Shown: positions 27,183 to 37,876 of the stretch, piece by piece
Layout: each line of letters begins with the position of its first letter
Numbering within the stretch: position 1 is the first letter of the stretch
DNA from: Gallionella sp.
GTDB taxonomy: Bacteria; Pseudomonadota; Gammaproteobacteria; Burkholderiales; Gallionellaceae
DNA length: 39,404 nucleotides
Direction: 5' to 3'
Assembly (NCBI GenBank): GCA_030645535.1
Contig: JAUSNM010000001.1
Location: 1 to 39,404 of the forward strand
Position numbers and translations under genes: made by a program
The notes under the pieces: generated by a model
The model's database searches: none
Told to the model about the DNA's origin: nothing
What the model saw: only the letters and a program-made list of their open reading frames with translations

Positions 27183-27572
27183 TTAGATACGACGCTTTTT
27201 AGGCGGACGGCAACCGTTGTGCGGCACCGGCGTAATATCAGAAATGCTTGTGATCTTAAAACCAGCTGCATTCAATGCACGTACTGTAGATTCACGACCA
27301 GGACCTGGGCCCTTGATACGCACTTCAATATTCTTAACACCACATTCAGCAGCAGATTTGCCTACGACTTCAGCAGCAACCTGTGCAGCAAATGGAGTAC
27401 TCTTACGAGAACCCTTGAAACCATTCGCGCCACTCGTGGACCATGCCAGAGCATTGCCCTGACGATCCGTGATCGTTACGATGGTGTTGTTAAAGGAAGC
27501 GTGAACGTGTGCAATACCTTCAACGACATTCTTTTTTACTTTTTTGCGCACTTTCGTGCTTGGCTTAGCCAT
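27183..27572 (-). CDS. rpsK: Ribosomal protein S11
   Basis: A 129-residue protein with [37 protein letters not shown] and the end [12 protein letters not shown] that is diagnostic for bacterial S11. It lines the 30S platform near the mRNA exit and the E site. It lies between rpsM and rpsD as in the classical alpha operon. Confidence 0.98.
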   Translation of the reverse strand: MAKPSTKVRKKVKKNVVEGIAHVHASFNNTIVTITDRQGNALAWSTSGANGFKGSRKSTPFAAQVAAEVVGKSAAECGVKNIEVRIKGPGPGRESTVRALNAAGFKITSISDITPVPHNGCRPPKKRRI

Positions 27573-27602
27573 GATTAAATCCTCTAATGCGTTAAAGCAA
27601 AC

Positions 27603-27968
27603 TTACTTCTTTGCGCCAGCAATCGATTTGCGTGGACCCTTGCGAGTACGCGCATTGGTGCGAGTACGTTGTCCGCGACAAGGCAGACCACGACGGTGAC
27701 GCACACCACGATAGCAGCCCAAATCCATCAGACGTTTGATGTTCATCGTCGTTTCGCGACGAAGATCACCTTCCACTGTGAATTTTGCGACTTGTTCGCG
27801 CAAGCTCTCAACCTCAGCGTCAGTCAGATCTTTCATCTTGACGCTAGGTATTACACCTGCAGCTGCGCAAATGCCTTGTGAGCGAACTCTTCCGATACCA
27901 TAAATTGCAGTTAAAGCAATTACAGCGTGTTGATGGTTTGGGATATTTACCCCTGCAATACGTGCCAT
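27603..27968 (-). CDS. rpsM: Ribosomal protein S13
   Basis: A 121-residue protein starting [24 protein letters not shown], with the C-terminal [21 protein letters not shown] tail that reaches toward the P-site tRNA. S13 forms bridge B1 with the 50S subunit. It is the first gene of the alpha operon and has its own promoter between it and rpmJ. Confidence 0.98.
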   Translation of the reverse strand: MARIAGVNIPNHQHAVIALTAIYGIGRVRSQGICAAAGVIPSVKMKDLTDAEVESLREQVAKFTVEGDLRRETTMNIKRLMDLGCYRGVRHRRGLPCRGQRTRTNARTRKGPRKSIAGAKK

Positions 27969-27996
27969 GCAGCTACCCTATCTTTAAAAAACGAAA

Positions 27997-28005
27997 ATTA
28001 TATCA
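27997..28005 (-). promoter_or_regulatory. Extended -10 promoter of the alpha operon
   Basis: On the minus strand TGATATAAT (28005-27997) is a perfect TATAAT with the TG extension. The -35 region (TTTTCT, 17 bases up) is poor, as is usual for extended -10 promoters. It lies in the gap between rpmJ and rpsM, the classical alpha operon start, and gives a leader of only about 22 bases. Confidence 0.65.
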
Positions 28006-28025
28006 TCAAAAACCAAGTTAGAAAA

Positions 28026-28139
28026 TTAACCTTGGCGTTGCTTGTGACGTGGCTCAGTGCAAATTACACGCACAACACGTTTACGAATAACGATCTTGCA
28101 GTTACGGCAGATCTTTTTTACTGATGCTTGAACTCTCAT
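28026..28139 (-). CDS. rpmJ: Ribosomal protein L36 (zinc-binding form)
   Basis: A 37-residue protein, [17 protein letters not shown] at the start and HKQRQG at the end. The zinc ligands Cys11, Cys14, Cys27 and His32 are all present, so this is the zinc-containing (C+) form. ATG 28139 follows an AGGAGAA-type ribosome site. It sits between infA and rpsM and closes the spc operon. Confidence 0.97.
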   Translation of the reverse strand: MRVQASVKKICRNCKIVIRKRVVRVICTEPRHKQRQG

Positions 28140-28159
28140 TTACTTCTCCTAACTATTAA

Positions 28160-28378
28160 CTATTTGGCACGGAATACAATTCGCGCTCTGCTCAAATCAT
28201 ATGGCGTTAACTCCACCGTCACCTTGTCGCCAGGTAAAATGCGAATATAGTGCATGCGCATTTTACCGGAAATATGACCGAGAACCACATGACCATTTTC
28301 AAGCTTGATTCGGAACGTTGCGTTCGGCAACGATTCCTCGATCTCACCTTGCATCTGAATTACATCTTCTTTTGCCAT
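28160..28378 (-). CDS. infA: Translation initiation factor IF-1
   Basis: A 72-residue OB-fold protein starting [20 protein letters not shown] and ending [11 protein letters not shown]. It blocks the A site on the 30S subunit during initiation. Its ATG overlaps the secY stop by one base (TAATG). In E. coli infA lies elsewhere; its place between secY and rpmJ is normal in betaproteobacteria, which often have a second infA too. Confidence 0.97.
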   Translation of the reverse strand: MAKEDVIQMQGEIEESLPNATFRIKLENGHVVLGHISGKMRMHYIRILPGDKVTVELTPYDLSRARIVFRAK

Positions 28379-29694
28379 TAGCGTGACAACCCACCTTTAA
28401 AATTAGCCTTTTTCAGCAAACTATCATACTGGTGCGTCATCAAATACGACTGCACTTGTGCCATGAAATCCATCGTGACCACAACAAGAATCAGCAAGGA
28501 CGTTCCACCAAAGTAGAATGGCACGTTGAACTTGACGACCAGAAACTCAGGCAACAAGCACACCAGCGTAATGTAAACAGCACCGATCAGAGTCAGACGC
28601 AACATGATCTTTTCAACATACTTGGCGGTTTGATCACCTGGACGAATTCCCGGCAAGAAAGCACCGCTCTTCTTCAGGTTATCAGCAGTTTCCTTCGGAC
28701 TAAACACCAGAGCCGTATAGAAAAAGCAGAAGAACAAAATCGCTGCCGCATAAGTCAAGACGTAAATCGGTTGTCCAGGGGATAGCATTTGACTCGCATC
28801 CTTGAGCCATCCCATGCCTTGCGAATTACCAAACCATCCTGCAATCGTTGCCGGGAACAGGATCATGCTGGAAGCAAAAATAGGAGGAATAACACCTGCC
28901 ATGTTCAGCTTCAGCGGCAAATGAGAACTTTGTCCGCCATAAACCCTGTTACCAACTTGTCGTTTGGCATAATTGACCAATATTTTGCGCTGACCGCGTT
29001 CAACGAACACAACCAATGCAGTCACGGCAATTGCACCGACAAACAAGAACAACACAAGCGGTATGGAAAAAGCACCTGTACGCGCCAACTCGAGCGTACT
29101 GCCAATTGCATTTGGTAAACCAGCAGCAATACCAGCGAAAATGATCAACGAAATTCCGTTACCCAAACCGCGCTCTGTAATCTGTTCGCCCAACCACATC
29201 AGGAACATTGTTCCGGTAACCAGCGTGATCATAGTGGTCATCTGAAACATCGAGCCTGGATGAAGAACCAAACCCGGCTGAGCCTGCAACGCGACCGAAA
29301 TACCGAATGACTGAAAAATTGCCAGGCCTAGCGTGCCATATCGGGTGTACTGGGTAATCTTGCGACGGCCAGACTCACCCTCTTTTTTCAACTGCTCAAG
29401 GTAAGGTACGGCAATCGCGGCCAATTGCATGATGATCGACGCCGAAATATACGGCATGATACCCAAAGCAAACAGCGTAAATCTCGACAGCGCACCACCC
29501 GAGAACATATTGAACATGCCCAAGATGCCGTTCTTTTGTGTCTTGAACAGGTCAGCCAACACAACCGGATCAATTCCTGGCACTGGAATATGTGCACCAA
29601 TACGGTACACAACCAGTGCACCCAACAAGAACCAAAGACGGGTACTCAAATCACCGTATTTGGCCTTAGGTACCTCTTTAGCAACTTTGGTCAC
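28378..29694 (-). CDS. secY: SecY, channel subunit of the Sec translocon
   Basis: A 438-residue protein with ten membrane helices. [19 protein letters not shown] marks helix 1, [31 protein letters not shown] the plug and helix 2 region, and [26 protein letters not shown] a later helix. It forms the protein-conducting pore with SecE and SecG. It lies after rplO in the spc operon. Confidence 0.98.
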   Translation of the reverse strand: MTKVAKEVPKAKYGDLSTRLWFLLGALVVYRIGAHIPVPGIDPVVLADLFKTQKNGILGMFNMFSGGALSRFTLFALGIMPYISASIIMQLAAIAVPYLEQLKKEGESGRRKITQYTRYGTLGLAIFQSFGISVALQAQPGLVLHPGSMFQMTTMITLVTGTMFLMWLGEQITERGLGNGISLIIFAGIAAGLPNAIGSTLELARTGAFSIPLVLFLFVGAIAVTALVVFVERGQRKILVNYAKRQVGNRVYGGQSSHLPLKLNMAGVIPPIFASSMILFPATIAGWFGNSQGMGWLKDASQMLSPGQPIYVLTYAAAILFFCFFYTALVFSPKETADNLKKSGAFLPGIRPGDQTAKYVEKIMLRLTLIGAVYITLVCLLPEFLVVKFNVPFYFGGTSLLILVVVTMDFMAQVQSYLMTHQYDSLLKKANFKGGLSR

Positions 29695-29705
29695 AGTTAG
29701 CCTTC

Positions 29706-30140
29706 TTACTCTTCGATGCTACCGCCAGCGGCTTCAATCGCTGCACGCGCACCTTTGGTAACCAGCAAACCCTGCAACTTGACCGCACGAACGATTTCTC
29801 CACAGAGAAATACTTTGGCAGACAACGCGCCGGCACGAACTACACCGGCTTGCTTCAGAGCCAACAGATCGATTGTGTCAACTGGCAACTTTTGCAAATC
29901 GGACAAACGAACTTCAACTGTATCAAAACGAGTCAATGAAACGAAGCCACGCTTAGGCAAACGACGCTGCAAAGGCATCTGACCGCCTTCGAAACCAACC
30001 TTGTGAAAACCGCCAGCACGAGACTTTTGACCTTTATGGCCACGACCGCAGGTCTTGCCCAATCCGGAACCGATACCGCGACCAACGCGACGCTTTGCGT
30101 GCTTGGCGCCCAATGCTGCTTGAATAGTATTAAGTTGCAT
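29706..30140 (-). CDS. rplO: Ribosomal protein L15
   Basis: A 144-residue protein starting [20 protein letters not shown], with the basic [22 protein letters not shown] stretch and the C-terminal globular L15 fold ([26 protein letters not shown]). It is a late-assembling 50S protein. Its ATG overlaps the rpmD stop by one base. Confidence 0.98.
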   Translation of the reverse strand: MQLNTIQAALGAKHAKRRVGRGIGSGLGKTCGRGHKGQKSRAGGFHKVGFEGGQMPLQRRLPKRGFVSLTRFDTVEVRLSDLQKLPVDTIDLLALKQAGVVRAGALSAKVFLCGEIVRAVKLQGLLVTKGARAAIEAAGGSIEE

Positions 30141-30328
30141 TATTGAGCCTCGTATTTAACCAAGTAAAACACTTTGTTAATCATGCCTCGAACGCAAGGT
30201 GTATCTACAAGTTCAACGGTATGATTGATACGACGCAGACCTAAGCCGCGAAGTGTATCGCGATGTGATTGCTTGGTGCCAATCATGCTTTTGAGCTGTG
30301 TCACTTTAATTGTTTTGGCTTTTGTCAT
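30140..30328 (-). CDS. rpmD: Ribosomal protein L30
   Basis: A 62-residue protein with [38 protein letters not shown], the full L30 pattern. It is a small 50S protein. It lies between rpsE and rplO and overlaps rplO by one base. Confidence 0.97.
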   Translation of the reverse strand: MTKAKTIKVTQLKSMIGTKQSHRDTLRGLGLRRINHTVELVDTPCVRGMINKVFYLVKYEAQ

Positions 30329-30331
30329 TAT

Positions 30332-30850
30332 TTACCCCAAAATTTCGTCAAGATTCTTGCCGCGCTTGGCAGCAATCTCAGACGGTGCGTTCAACGCACG
30401 AAGTCCATTCAATGTTGCGCGAACAACGTTGTATGGGTTGCTGGAACCGATACACTTGGCTGAAACGTCACGCACACCAACCGCTTCAAATACTGCTCGC
30501 ATAGCGCCACCGGCGATAATACCAGTACCTTCAACTGCCGGGCGCATCAGAACCTTAGCCGCACCATGTGTACCAACAACAGCGTGATGCAAAGTGCCGT
30601 TCTTCAGATTAACCTTGAACAGATTACGACGACATTCTTCCATCGCTTTTTGTACGGCAACAGGAACTTCCTTAGACTTTCCCTTGCCCATCGCGATACG
30701 ACCGTCGCCATCACCCACAACAGCAAGAGCGGCGAAGCCCATGATACGTCCACCTTTTACGACCTTGGTGACACGATTCACGGCGATCATTTTTTCGATC
30801 ATGCCATCATCGCGTTCCTGTTGTTGCATTTTTCCTTGCGGCTTAGCCAT
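30332..30850 (-). CDS. rpsE: Ribosomal protein S5
   Basis: A 172-residue protein with the double-stranded-RNA-binding-like N-terminal part ([42 protein letters not shown]) and the C-terminal half [38 protein letters not shown]5 contributes to decoding fidelity and to mRNA unwinding at the 30S entry with S3 and S4. It is followed by rpmD after 3 bases. Confidence 0.98.
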   Translation of the reverse strand: MAKPQGKMQQQERDDGMIEKMIAVNRVTKVVKGGRIMGFAALAVVGDGDGRIAMGKGKSKEVPVAVQKAMEECRRNLFKVNLKNGTLHHAVVGTHGAAKVLMRPAVEGTGIIAGGAMRAVFEAVGVRDVSAKCIGSSNPYNVVRATLNGLRALNAPSEIAAKRGKNLDEILG

Positions 30851-30863
30851 TGCTCAACTCCAA

Positions 30864-31220
30864 TTAGAACTGTAGACCATGCTCACGCGCGGCTTCAGCC
30901 AACGCCTTGACACGACCATGATAACGATTACCGGAACGATCGAAGGCAACCTGAGCAATACCTGCACTCTTGGCCTTCTCAGCGATACGTTGACCCACGA
31001 CAGCCGCAGCCGCCTTGTTTCCACCATTTGCCAGATCCTTAGCTACATCAGCCTCAAGACTGGATGCACTTGCCAGGATTTTGCTACCATCAGCAGAAAT
31101 GATCTGTGCGTAGATATGCAAATTGGTACGATGGATTGCCAGACGTACGGTTCTTTTTTCAGCAATGCGTGCACGGGTTTTGCGTGCTCTGCGCTGACGA
31201 GATGCTTTTTTATTCAACAT
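30864..31220 (-). CDS. rplR: Ribosomal protein L18
   Basis: A 118-residue protein with a basic N-terminal extension ([17 protein letters not shown]) and the L18 fold [17 protein letters not shown], then [27 protein letters not shown]. It binds 5S rRNA with L5 and L25. It lies between rplF and rpsE in normal order. Confidence 0.98.
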   Translation of the reverse strand: MLNKKASRQRRARKTRARIAEKRTVRLAIHRTNLHIYAQIISADGSKILASASSLEADVAKDLANGGNKAAAAVVGQRIAEKAKSAGIAQVAFDRSGNRYHGRVKALAEAAREHGLQF

Positions 31221-31231
31221 ATCCGCCTCAA

Positions 31232-31765
31232 TTATTTCTTCTTGGTTTCTTTCATGATCACCACTTCGTCACTATAACGAACGCCCTTGCCCTTGTAAGG
31301 CTCAGGAGAACGGAAAGCACGAATTTCTGCGGCAACCTGGCCTACGCGTTGTTTGTCAGCACCCTTCAAAACCACTTCGGTTTGAGTAGGGGTTGTAACA
31401 ACCACGCCTTCGGGCATAACGTAAGCGACTGGATGGGAAAATCCCAGCGTCAGGTTAAGTGTATCGCCAACTGCTTGTGCACGGTAACCCACGCCAACCA
31501 GAAGCAATTTACGTTCAAAACCTTTACTGACACCCTGCACCATGTTAGCCAGCAGTGCACGGATAGTTCCGGACATCGCATTTGACTGCTTGGAACTGCT
31601 CAATGCCGAACACAACAGGCTGTCGCCTTCATGCACAACTTTAACATCGTCAGTCAAAACACGCTTAAGAACACCTAACGGGCCTTTAATTGTAATTTCA
31701 TTCGCAACCATCGCGAATTCTACGTCGCTTGGTACAATGACAGGATTCTTGGCAACTCTAGACAT
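31232..31765 (-). CDS. rplF: Ribosomal protein L6
   Basis: A 177-residue protein with two related L6 domains, the first starting [17 protein letters not shown] and the second around [27 protein letters not shown]. It ends [23 protein letters not shown]. It binds the sarcin-ricin loop region near the factor-binding site. Confidence 0.98.
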   Translation of the reverse strand: MSRVAKNPVIVPSDVEFAMVANEITIKGPLGVLKRVLTDDVKVVHEGDSLLCSALSSSKQSNAMSGTIRALLANMVQGVSKGFERKLLLVGVGYRAQAVGDTLNLTLGFSHPVAYVMPEGVVVTTPTQTEVVLKGADKQRVGQVAAEIRAFRSPEPYKGKGVRYSDEVVIMKETKKK

Positions 31766-31775
31766 ATTTACCTCC

Positions 31776-32174
31776 TTACGCGACTACGCACAACACTTCG
31801 CCGCCAATACCATTGGCACGCGCTTTGCGGTCGGTCATCAAACCCTTCGAAGTAGAAACAATCGCGATCCCCAAGCCATTCATGACTTTAGGAATATCGG
31901 TGTTACCCTTGTAAATACGCAATCCCGGACGACTGATGCGCTGAATTTTTTCGATTACCGGACGTCCGCTGTAATACTTTAGACCGATTTGCAAAGTAGC
32001 CTTACCAGGCGTTCCTTGTTCGATTTTGAAGCCATCAACATAGCCTTCTTCTTTAAGAACTTCAGCAATTGCTACCTTCAATTTTGAAGATGGCATAGAT
32101 ACGCTGGCTTTTTCAGCCATCTGCGCATTACGAATGCGCGTTAACATATCGGAAATTGGATCATTCATGCTCAT
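31776..32174 (-). CDS. rpsH: Ribosomal protein S8
   Basis: A 132-residue protein starting [18 protein letters not shown], with [39 protein letters not shown] at the C-terminal RNA-binding half. AGGAG lies 8 bases before the first ATG. S8 organises the central 16S domain and in E. coli represses the spc operon by binding near the rplE start; no search for that structure was done here. Confidence 0.98.
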   Translation of the reverse strand: MSMNDPISDMLTRIRNAQMAEKASVSMPSSKLKVAIAEVLKEEGYVDGFKIEQGTPGKATLQIGLKYYSGRPVIEKIQRISRPGLRIYKGNTDIPKVMNGLGIAIVSTSKGLMTDRKARANGIGGEVLCVVA

Positions 32175-32185
32175 AATTATTTCTC

Positions 32186-32491
32186 CTACCAGCTAGCCTT
32201 AGTGATCCCTGGAATCTCACCACGCATCGCAAATTCACGTACCTTGATGCGACCCAAACCAAACTTCCTGAATGTTCCGCGAGGGCGACCAGTCAAAGCA
32301 CAGCGATTACGCAAACGCACTGGACTGGAATCACGTGGCAACGCCTGCAATTTCAAACGAGCAGCTGCACGATCTTCATCGGAGAGACTCATGTTAGAAA
32401 TTGTTGCAAACAGCTCAGCGCGCTTTGCTGCAAATTTCTTGACGATCTCGCGACGCTTGAGATCACGGTTAATCAATGACATCTTAGCCAT
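32186..32491 (-). CDS. rpsN: Ribosomal protein S14 (zinc-free long form)
   Basis: A 101-residue protein starting [17 protein letters not shown] and ending [22 protein letters not shown]. The zinc CxxC pairs of the short form are absent, so this is the C-minus long form found in most Proteobacteria. It sits in the 30S head. It lies between rplE and rpsH. Confidence 0.98.
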   Translation of the reverse strand: MAKMSLINRDLKRREIVKKFAAKRAELFATISNMSLSDEDRAAARLKLQALPRDSSPVRLRNRCALTGRPRGTFRKFGLGRIKVREFAMRGEIPGITKASW

Positions 32492-32501
32492 TAGTAATCC
32501 C

Positions 32502-33041
32502 TCATTTCTTTAATGGGAGTTTGAAAGCCAACAATAAAGCGCGTGCTTCGTCGTCAGTCTTCGCGGAAGTCGTGATCGTGATGTTCATACCACGCAAAGC
32601 ATCGACTTTTTCATATTCAATTTCCGGGAATATGATTTGTTCCTTGATGCCCATGTTGTAATTACCACGGCCATCGAAAGACTTACCGGAAATACCACGA
32701 AAGTCGCGAATACGCGGAATGGCAACAGAAATCAGGCGGTCAAGAAAGTCATACATGCGGTCTTTGCGCAGTGTAACCTTGCAACCAACTGGATAACCTT
32801 CACGAATCTTGAATCCAGCGATGGATTTTTTAGACATCGTAACGATTGGCTTCTGACCTGCGATCTTTTGCATATCGCCAACAGCAAAATCCATAACCTT
32901 CTTGTCAGCTACCGCCTCACCAACACCCATGTTAAGGGTGATTTTTTCGATACGCGGAACTTCCATAACGGACTTATAGCCAAACTGCGTCATAAGATCC
33001 TTAGTTACTTTATCTTTGTAAATATCATACAAACGAGCCAT
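32502..33041 (-). CDS. rplE: Ribosomal protein L5
   Basis: A 179-residue protein with [52 protein letters not shown] and [30 protein letters not shown], all L5 hallmarks. It links 5S rRNA to the 50S central protuberance and contacts P-site tRNA. It follows rplX after 12 bases. Confidence 0.98.
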   Translation of the reverse strand: MARLYDIYKDKVTKDLMTQFGYKSVMEVPRIEKITLNMGVGEAVADKKVMDFAVGDMQKIAGQKPIVTMSKKSIAGFKIREGYPVGCKVTLRKDRMYDFLDRLISVAIPRIRDFRGISGKSFDGRGNYNMGIKEQIIFPEIEYEKVDALRGMNITITTSAKTDDEARALLLAFKLPLKK

Positions 33042-33053
33042 GCTCTATACCCC

Positions 33054-33368
33054 TTAAGCGTCAACAACTTCGCCGTTGGATTTGAACACACGTACTTTGC
33101 GTCCATCTTCCAGCGTTTTAATACCGACTCGATCACCCTTATTCGCTGCGGCATTGAACAAAGCCACGTTTGAAATATGTATTTTCGATTCTTTTTCGAC
33201 GATACCGCCAGCCAGCCCTTTTACAGGATTTGGCTTCTGATGTTTTTTGACTTTATTGATGCCGCCAACCAACAAGTAATCACCCAGAACGCTCAACACG
33301 TTTCCGCGATTACCCTTGTCTTTGCCAGCGATGACAATAACGTCATCGTTCTTTTTAATCTTACGCAT
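33054..33368 (-). CDS. rplX: Ribosomal protein L24
   Basis: A 104-residue protein starting with a KOW motif ([39 protein letters not shown]). L24 starts 50S assembly and lies at the tunnel exit. It lies between rplN and rplE in the spc operon. Confidence 0.98.
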   Translation of the reverse strand: MRKIKKNDDVIVIAGKDKGNRGNVLSVLGDYLLVGGINKVKKHQKPNPVKGLAGGIVEKESKIHISNVALFNAAANKGDRVGIKTLEDGRKVRVFKSNGEVVDA

Positions 33369-33394
33369 GATTTTCCTCGATCGACCTGTTTACG

Positions 33395-33763
33395 CTAAAG
33401 CACTTCAGGTGCAAGCGAAACGATCTTCATAAACTTTTCAGTACGAAGCTCACGTGTTACTGGTCCGAAAATACGAGTTCCGATAGGTTCGAGCTTGGCA
33501 TTCAACAACACCGCAGCATTGCCATCAAACTTAACCAGCGAACCATCCGAACGGCGAACACCATAAGCGGTACGAACCACTACGGCATTATAAACTTCGC
33601 CTTTCTTTACACGACCACGTGGAGCTGCATCACGGATACTTACCTTGATAACATCACCAACGGAAGCATAACGACGCTTAGAACCACCCAATACCTTGAT
33701 GCACATTACAGAACGCGCACCAGTATTGTCAGCCACATCTAAAACAGACTGCATTTGTATCAT
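33395..33763 (-). CDS. rplN: Ribosomal protein L14
   Basis: A 122-residue protein starting [21 protein letters not shown], with [22 protein letters not shown] and the end [18 protein letters not shown]14 faces the 30S subunit and is the docking site of the silencing factor RsfS. It is the first gene of the spc operon, preceded by its own promoter and a three-hairpin leader. GGAG lies 8 bases before the ATG. Confidence 0.98.
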   Translation of the reverse strand: MIQMQSVLDVADNTGARSVMCIKVLGGSKRRYASVGDVIKVSIRDAAPRGRVKKGEVYNAVVVRTAYGVRRSDGSLVKFDGNAAVLLNAKLEPIGTRIFGPVTRELRTEKFMKIVSLAPEVL

Positions 33764-33783
33764 TATTTAATCTCCAACTTTTT

Positions 33784-33839
33784 CCGCTTGCAGCGGCCAG
33801 TTTTGGTACCCGTTCGGGTAAAGGGCGCCGCAAGCGGCG
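33784..33839 (-). promoter_or_regulatory. Three-hairpin leader of the spc operon
   Basis: Three perfect hairpins stand in a row: CGCCGC-TT-GCGGCG on the minus strand (33839-33826), TACCCG-AA-CGGGTA (33820-33807), and CCGCT-GCA-AGCGG (33796-33784). They fill the predicted leader from about 33850 to the rplN ribosome site. The last one ends only about 12 bases before the Shine-Dalgarno. None is followed by a T-run long enough for a terminator, though AAAA follows. Confidence 0.6.
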
Positions 33840-33856
33840 ATGTAACGAAGCCGCTT

Positions 33857-33884
33857 ATTATATGCAATTCATGAAAACTTGCAA
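33857..33884 (-). promoter_or_regulatory. Sigma70 promoter of the spc operon
   Basis: On the minus strand TTGCAA (33884-33879), 16 bases, then a perfect TATAAT (33862-33857). The site lies in the 151-base gap between rpsQ and rplN, the same boundary where E. coli has its spc promoter. Predicted transcript start is near 33850. Confidence 0.75.
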
Positions 33885-33914
33885 GCTGAAATTTCAATTA
33901 AACCGCAAATACCT

Positions 33915-34160
33915 TTAAGCAGCCTTAGATACGCGCCATGCTTTGGTTTTTGCAAGAGGACGACACTCTTCAATCGTAACTACATCGCCGGTGTGGCACT
34001 CATTATTTTCATCATGAGCATGGTACTTCTTGGAAACGCGGATAATCTTACCCAGCAACGGGTGCTTTACCTTGCGTTCGACCAAAACGGTAATCGTCTT
34101 GTCCATTTTGTCACTTGTAACAGTACCGGTCAGGGTACGCTTAAGTTTAGCTTCGCTCAT
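33915..34160 (-). CDS. rpsQ: Ribosomal protein S17
   Basis: An 81-residue OB-fold protein: [34 protein letters not shown], then [35 protein letters not shown]. It is an early-binding 30S protein. It is the last gene of the S10 operon and overlaps rpmC by 4 bases. Confidence 0.98.
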   Translation of the reverse strand: MSEAKLKRTLTGTVTSDKMDKTITVLVERKVKHPLLGKIIRVSKKYHAHDENNECHTGDVVTIEECRPLAKTKAWRVSKAA

Positions 34161-34351
34161 GACTGTGCTTCCTTCTGCTGCATTACGGTTTTGATGCGCG
34201 CTATGTCGCGACGAATCTTACGCATCTCGCTGGTCTTGGTCATTTGTTGCGTTGCTACTTGCATACGCAGGCCAAATTGAGCGCGGGTCAAGGAGAGCAG
34301 ATCTTGCTGCAACTCTGACTTTGACTTGAGTTTGAGTTCACTAGCCTTCAT
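34157..34351 (-). CDS. rpmC: Ribosomal protein L29
   Basis: A 64-residue two-helix protein starting [21 protein letters not shown] and containing [31 protein letters not shown]. It lies at the tunnel exit near the SRP/trigger-factor dock. It follows rplP after 2 bases and overlaps rpsQ (ATGA). Confidence 0.97.
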   Translation of the reverse strand: MKASELKLKSKSELQQDLLSLTRAQFGLRMQVATQQMTKTSEMRKIRRDIARIKTVMQQKEAQS

Positions 34352-34353
34352 GA

Positions 34354-34770
34354 TTATTCACCTACCTGTCTAACGACAAACACAGTCGCAAGTGGCAGCT
34401 TTGCAGATGCCAACTTAAACGCTTCGCGTGCCAATGTTTCATCAACGCCATCCATCTCGTACAACATCTTGCCTGGTTGAATCTCGGCGACGTAGTACTC
34501 AGGATTACCCTTACCATTACCCATACGGACTTCAGCAGGCTTTTTGGAGATTGGCTTATCAGGAAATACACGGATCCAGATACGACCACCACGCTTGATA
34601 TGACGAGTCATAGCGCGACGTGCGGCTTCAATTTGACGCGCAGTCAAACGACCACGCGCAACCGATTTCAGACCAAACTCACCGAAACTTACCTTGTTAC
34701 CACGTGTGGCAATCCCGGTATTACGGCCCTTTTGTTCCTTACGGTACTTTCTTCTAGCTGGCTGTAGCAT
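34354..34770 (-). CDS. rplP: Ribosomal protein L16
   Basis: A 138-residue protein starting [19 protein letters not shown], with GDFGLKS-type [25 protein letters not shown] and [29 protein letters not shown]. Arg81-type hydroxylation site region ([12 protein letters not shown]) is intact. It helps place A-site tRNA. It overlaps the end of rpsC by 17 bases. Confidence 0.98.
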   Translation of the reverse strand: MLQPARRKYRKEQKGRNTGIATRGNKVSFGEFGLKSVARGRLTARQIEAARRAMTRHIKRGGRIWIRVFPDKPISKKPAEVRMGNGKGNPEYYVAEIQPGKMLYEMDGVDETLAREAFKLASAKLPLATVFVVRQVGE

Positions 34771-35461
34771 GCTTAGCTCCTGGCTTTTTTACTCGTTTTT
34801 CCGGTTCAGCAGCAGCTGGTGCAGCAACTTCCTGACCGATATCACCCTTGTAGACCCATACCTTAACCCCGATAATACCGTAGGTGGTTTTGGCTTCAGA
34901 AGTACCATAGTCGATATCTGCGCGCAGTGTATGCAATGGCACACGGCCTTCGCGATACCATTCGGTACGAGCGATTTCAATACCGTTCAGACGACCCGCG
35001 CTCATGATCTTGATGCCAAGAGCACCCAGACGCATTGCGTTTTGCATCGAACGCTTCATCGCGCGACGGAACATGATGCGCTTTTCCAATTGAGCAGTGA
35101 TGTTATCCGCGATCAATTGAGCATCGATTTCTGGTTTACGCACTTCTTCGATCGCCAGGTCAACAGAGAGCAGACCCATACGCTTGCGCAACTCTGCACG
35201 CAACAGTTCGATATCCTCACCCTTTTTCCCGATAACCATACCAGGACGAGCAGTGTAGATAGTCACTTTTGCGCTTTTAGCAGGACGCTCAATGATGATT
35301 TTTGAAACCATAGCTGAAGCCAACTTCTTCTTCAGAAATGCACGAACTTCGATGTCTTTAAGCAACATGTCAGCAAAGTTGGCGCTGTTGGCGAACCACT
35401 TAGAATCCCAGTTCTTGCGAACGCTTAACCGGAAACCGGTTGGGTGAATTTTCTGTCCCAT
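34754..35461 (-). CDS. rpsC: Ribosomal protein S3
   Basis: A 235-residue protein starting [23 protein letters not shown], with a KH domain ([23 protein letters not shown]) and the C-terminal half [28 protein letters not shown]3 is part of the mRNA entry helicase. The Ala/Pro/Lys-rich tail is a few residues longer than usual in E. coli (233). Confidence 0.98.
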   Translation of the reverse strand: MGQKIHPTGFRLSVRKNWDSKWFANSANFADMLLKDIEVRAFLKKKLASAMVSKIIIERPAKSAKVTIYTARPGMVIGKKGEDIELLRAELRKRMGLLSVDLAIEEVRKPEIDAQLIADNITAQLEKRIMFRRAMKRSMQNAMRLGALGIKIMSAGRLNGIEIARTEWYREGRVPLHTLRADIDYGTSEAKTTYGIIGVKVWVYKGDIGQEVAAPAAAEPEKRVKKPGAKHATAS

Positions 35462-35470
35462 AATTTATCC

Positions 35471-35803
35471 TCAGCTTCCGACGCTAACAGTGATATGACA
35501 AGTCTGTTTTTCGATCTTATTGCCGCGACCCTTCGCACGAGCCATGAAGCGCTTGAGCGAAGATGCCTTGTCAACATAAATGACCTTAACTTTCAACTCA
35601 TCAATGTCGGCACCATCATTGTGCTCGGCATTAGCGATTGCAGAATCAAGCGCCTTCTTGATGATTCCAGCACCCTTTTTAGGGCTGAAGTTCAAAATAT
35701 TGAGCGCTTGCGCAACTGGCAAACCGCGAATCTGATCCGCAACTAAGCGAGCCTTTTGTGCGGAGAGGTGAATGTTTTTTGCAACTGCAGTAGTCGTAGT
35801 CAT
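35471..35803 (-). CDS. rplV: Ribosomal protein L22
   Basis: A 110-residue protein (same length as E. coli): [33 protein letters not shown], then [19 protein letters not shown] and the tunnel hairpin region [21 protein letters not shown]. Two ATGs stand in tandem (35806, 35803) after AAGGGAGG; the second has the better spacing. The frame is open upstream into rpsS but that is shadow. Its beta hairpin lines the exit tunnel where macrolides act. Confidence 0.96.
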   Translation of the reverse strand: MTTTTAVAKNIHLSAQKARLVADQIRGLPVAQALNILNFSPKKGAGIIKKALDSAIANAEHNDGADIDELKVKVIYVDKASSLKRFMARAKGRGNKIEKQTCHITVSVGS

Positions 35804-35813
35804 CATGCCTCCC

Positions 35814-36092
35814 TTATCTCTTGACTGCTTTTTTATCAGCAGCATGACCCTTGAAGGTACGAGTCAGGGAAAATTCACCTAACTTATGACCAACCATGTT
35901 TTCAGAAACGTACACCGGTATGTGTTGTTTGCCGTTATGTACAGCAATCGTCAAACCGACGAACTCAGGCAACACCGTTGAACGGCGTGACCAGGTTTTT
36001 ACCGGGCGCTTATCATTTGTTGCGCGCACTGTCTCAATCTTCTTGAGCAGATGAGCGTCTACAAATGGACCTTTTTTAATGGAACGTGCCAT
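35814..36092 (-). CDS. rpsS: Ribosomal protein S19
   Basis: A 92-residue protein starting [20 protein letters not shown], with [44 protein letters not shown]. It sits in the 30S head with S13 and touches the 50S central protuberance. It lies between rplB and rplV. Confidence 0.98.
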   Translation of the reverse strand: MARSIKKGPFVDAHLLKKIETVRATNDKRPVKTWSRRSTVLPEFVGLTIAVHNGKQHIPVYVSENMVGHKLGEFSLTRTFKGHAADKKAVKR

Positions 36093-36105
36093 GTTTAATT
36101 ACCCC

Positions 36106-36933
36106 TTAAGCCTTAAAACGACGACGCACGATCATGCTGTTAGTGCGCTTGTTTCGACGTGTGCGGAATCCCTTAGCCGGAACACCCCATGGGCTGACCG
36201 GATGACGACCAGCTGCAGTCTTACCTTCACCACCACCGTGAGGGTGATCGACCGGGTTCATGACCACACCGCGAACGGTAGGACGAACACCGCGCCAACG
36301 CATCGCGCCAGCTTTACCGATAGAACGCAGACTGTGCTCAGAGTTACCCACTTCGCCCAATGTCGCCTTGCAATCGATATGCACCTTGCGGATTTCGCCA
36401 GAGCGCAAACGCAATTGAGCATAGCTACCATCACGTGCCAATAACTGAACCGAAGTACCAGCAGAACGTGCCAATTGAGCACCCTTGCCTGGCAACATTT
36501 CGATGCAATGAATCGTCGAACCAACCGGGATGTTACGCAATGGAAGCGTATTACCAGCCCTGATTGGCGCTTCGGAACCGCTGATCAATGCAGCACCAGC
36601 AGAGATACCCTTAGGTGCAATGATGTAACGACGCTCACCATCAACATACAACAGCAGTGCGATATTGGCACTACGGTTTGGATCGTATTCCAGACGCTCA
36701 ACGACACAAGGAATTCCATCCTTATTACGCTTGAAATCTATCAGACGGTAATGTTGCTTATGACCGCCACCCATATGACGAGTAGTGATGTGACCATTAT
36801 TGTTACGGCCAGCTGTCTTGGTTTGCTTTTCCAGCAAGGACGCAACAGGCTTACCCTTATGCAATTCCTTGTTAACAACGCGCAATACAGCACGCTGACC
36901 CGGGGTTGTTGGTTTTAGTTTAATCAATGCCAT
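36106..36933 (-). CDS. rplB: Ribosomal protein L2
   Basis: A 275-residue protein with [43 protein letters not shown] and [32 protein letters not shown]. The His in the HPHGGGEG segment corresponds to the one near the peptidyl-transferase centre. L2 is needed for subunit joining and peptide-bond formation. Confidence 0.98.
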   Translation of the reverse strand: MALIKLKPTTPGQRAVLRVVNKELHKGKPVASLLEKQTKTAGRNNNGHITTRHMGGGHKQHYRLIDFKRNKDGIPCVVERLEYDPNRSANIALLLYVDGERRYIIAPKGISAGAALISGSEAPIRAGNTLPLRNIPVGSTIHCIEMLPGKGAQLARSAGTSVQLLARDGSYAQLRLRSGEIRKVHIDCKATLGEVGNSEHSLRSIGKAGAMRWRGVRPTVRGVVMNPVDHPHGGGEGKTAAGRHPVSPWGVPAKGFRTRRNKRTNSMIVRRRFKA

Positions 36934-36938
36934 GATAA

Positions 36939-37256
36939 TTATCCTTGCTCGCTTACAGCGAAGTTAATTTCCTGACCGGAAGCCAGACAAACATAGGCTT
37001 TCTTCCAGTTATTGCGACGGCCAACGAAACGTCCGGAGCGTTTTTCTTTGCCCTTAACATTTGCGACTTGGACACTATCAACAACAACTTTGAACATAAA
37101 CTCAACTGCCGCCTTGATTTCTGGCTTGGTTGCATCGGTCGAAACCTTGAAAACAACTTGCTCGTACTTATCAGCTACGTAAGTTGCTTTTTCAGAGATT
37201 TGCGGAGCGATCAACACTTTCATCAAACGCTCTTGACTAAATGAATGTGCACTCAT
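36939..37256 (-). CDS. rplW: Ribosomal protein L23
   Basis: A 105-residue protein with [29 protein letters not shown] and [24 protein letters not shown]23 forms the main dock for trigger factor and SRP at the tunnel exit. Its start at 37256 overlaps the rplD stop (ATGA) and gives the S-A-H-S-F-S-Q-E-R opening similar to other betaproteobacterial L23 proteins; a later ATG (MKVLIAP) is the alternative. Confidence 0.97.
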   Translation of the reverse strand: MSAHSFSQERLMKVLIAPQISEKATYVADKYEQVVFKVSTDATKPEIKAAVEFMFKVVVDSVQVANVKGKEKRSGRFVGRRNNWKKAYVCLASGQEINFAVSEQG

Positions 37257-37876
37257 GCGAACATCTCCTCAATTTTAGCTACCGCACCACGTGTCACAAC
37301 GACACTTGGAAAGCGAACCAAGCTAACAGGGTCAGCCTGATAAGCCTCCAGAACCAGCACGTTAGGCAGATTACGCGAAGACAGGTAAAGATTTTCATCC
37401 ATGCTGTCAGTGATAACAAGCACACGACCAGCGATACCCAGATTCTTGATCTTATCGGCAAGAAGCTTGGTTTTAGGCGCATCAACAGTCAGATCTTCGA
37501 TCACAACCAGACGATTCTCAGCTACCAGCTTAGACAGAATCGCTGCAAAACCTGCGCGATACATCTTGCGGTTAACTTTTTGAGTGTAGTTTTCTTCGCC
37601 GGTGTTCGGGAAAATCTTACCACCACCACGCCACAACGGGCTGGATGCCATACCTGCACGAGCACGACCAGTACCTTTTTGCGCAAACGGCTTGCGAGTA
37701 CTCTTGGCGATTTCGCAACGGCTCTTTTGCTTGCTGTTACCAGCACGCGCATTAGCTTGGTAAGCTGTAACCAGTTGATGCACCAGATCTTCGTTGTAAC
37801 CACGGCCAAACACTTCGTCAGAAGCGCTCAGATTCGAGGTTGAAAGACCCTTATCATTAATGACTTTAAGTTCCAT
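37253..37876 (-). CDS. rplD: Ribosomal protein L4
   Basis: A 207-residue-class protein starting [39 protein letters not shown], with the extended tunnel loop [36 protein letters not shown] 37876 overlaps the rplC stop by one base; the longer frame upstream lies inside rplC. In E. coli L4 also represses the S10 operon by binding its leader. Confidence 0.97.
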   Translation of the reverse strand: MELKVINDKGLSTSNLSASDEVFGRGYNEDLVHQLVTAYQANARAGNSKQKSRCEIAKSTRKPFAQKGTGRARAGMASSPLWRGGGKIFPNTGEENYTQKVNRKMYRAGFAAILSKLVAENRLVVIEDLTVDAPKTKLLADKIKNLGIAGRVLVITDSMDENLYLSSRNLPNVLVLEAYQADPVSLVRFPSVVVTRGAVAKIEEMFA

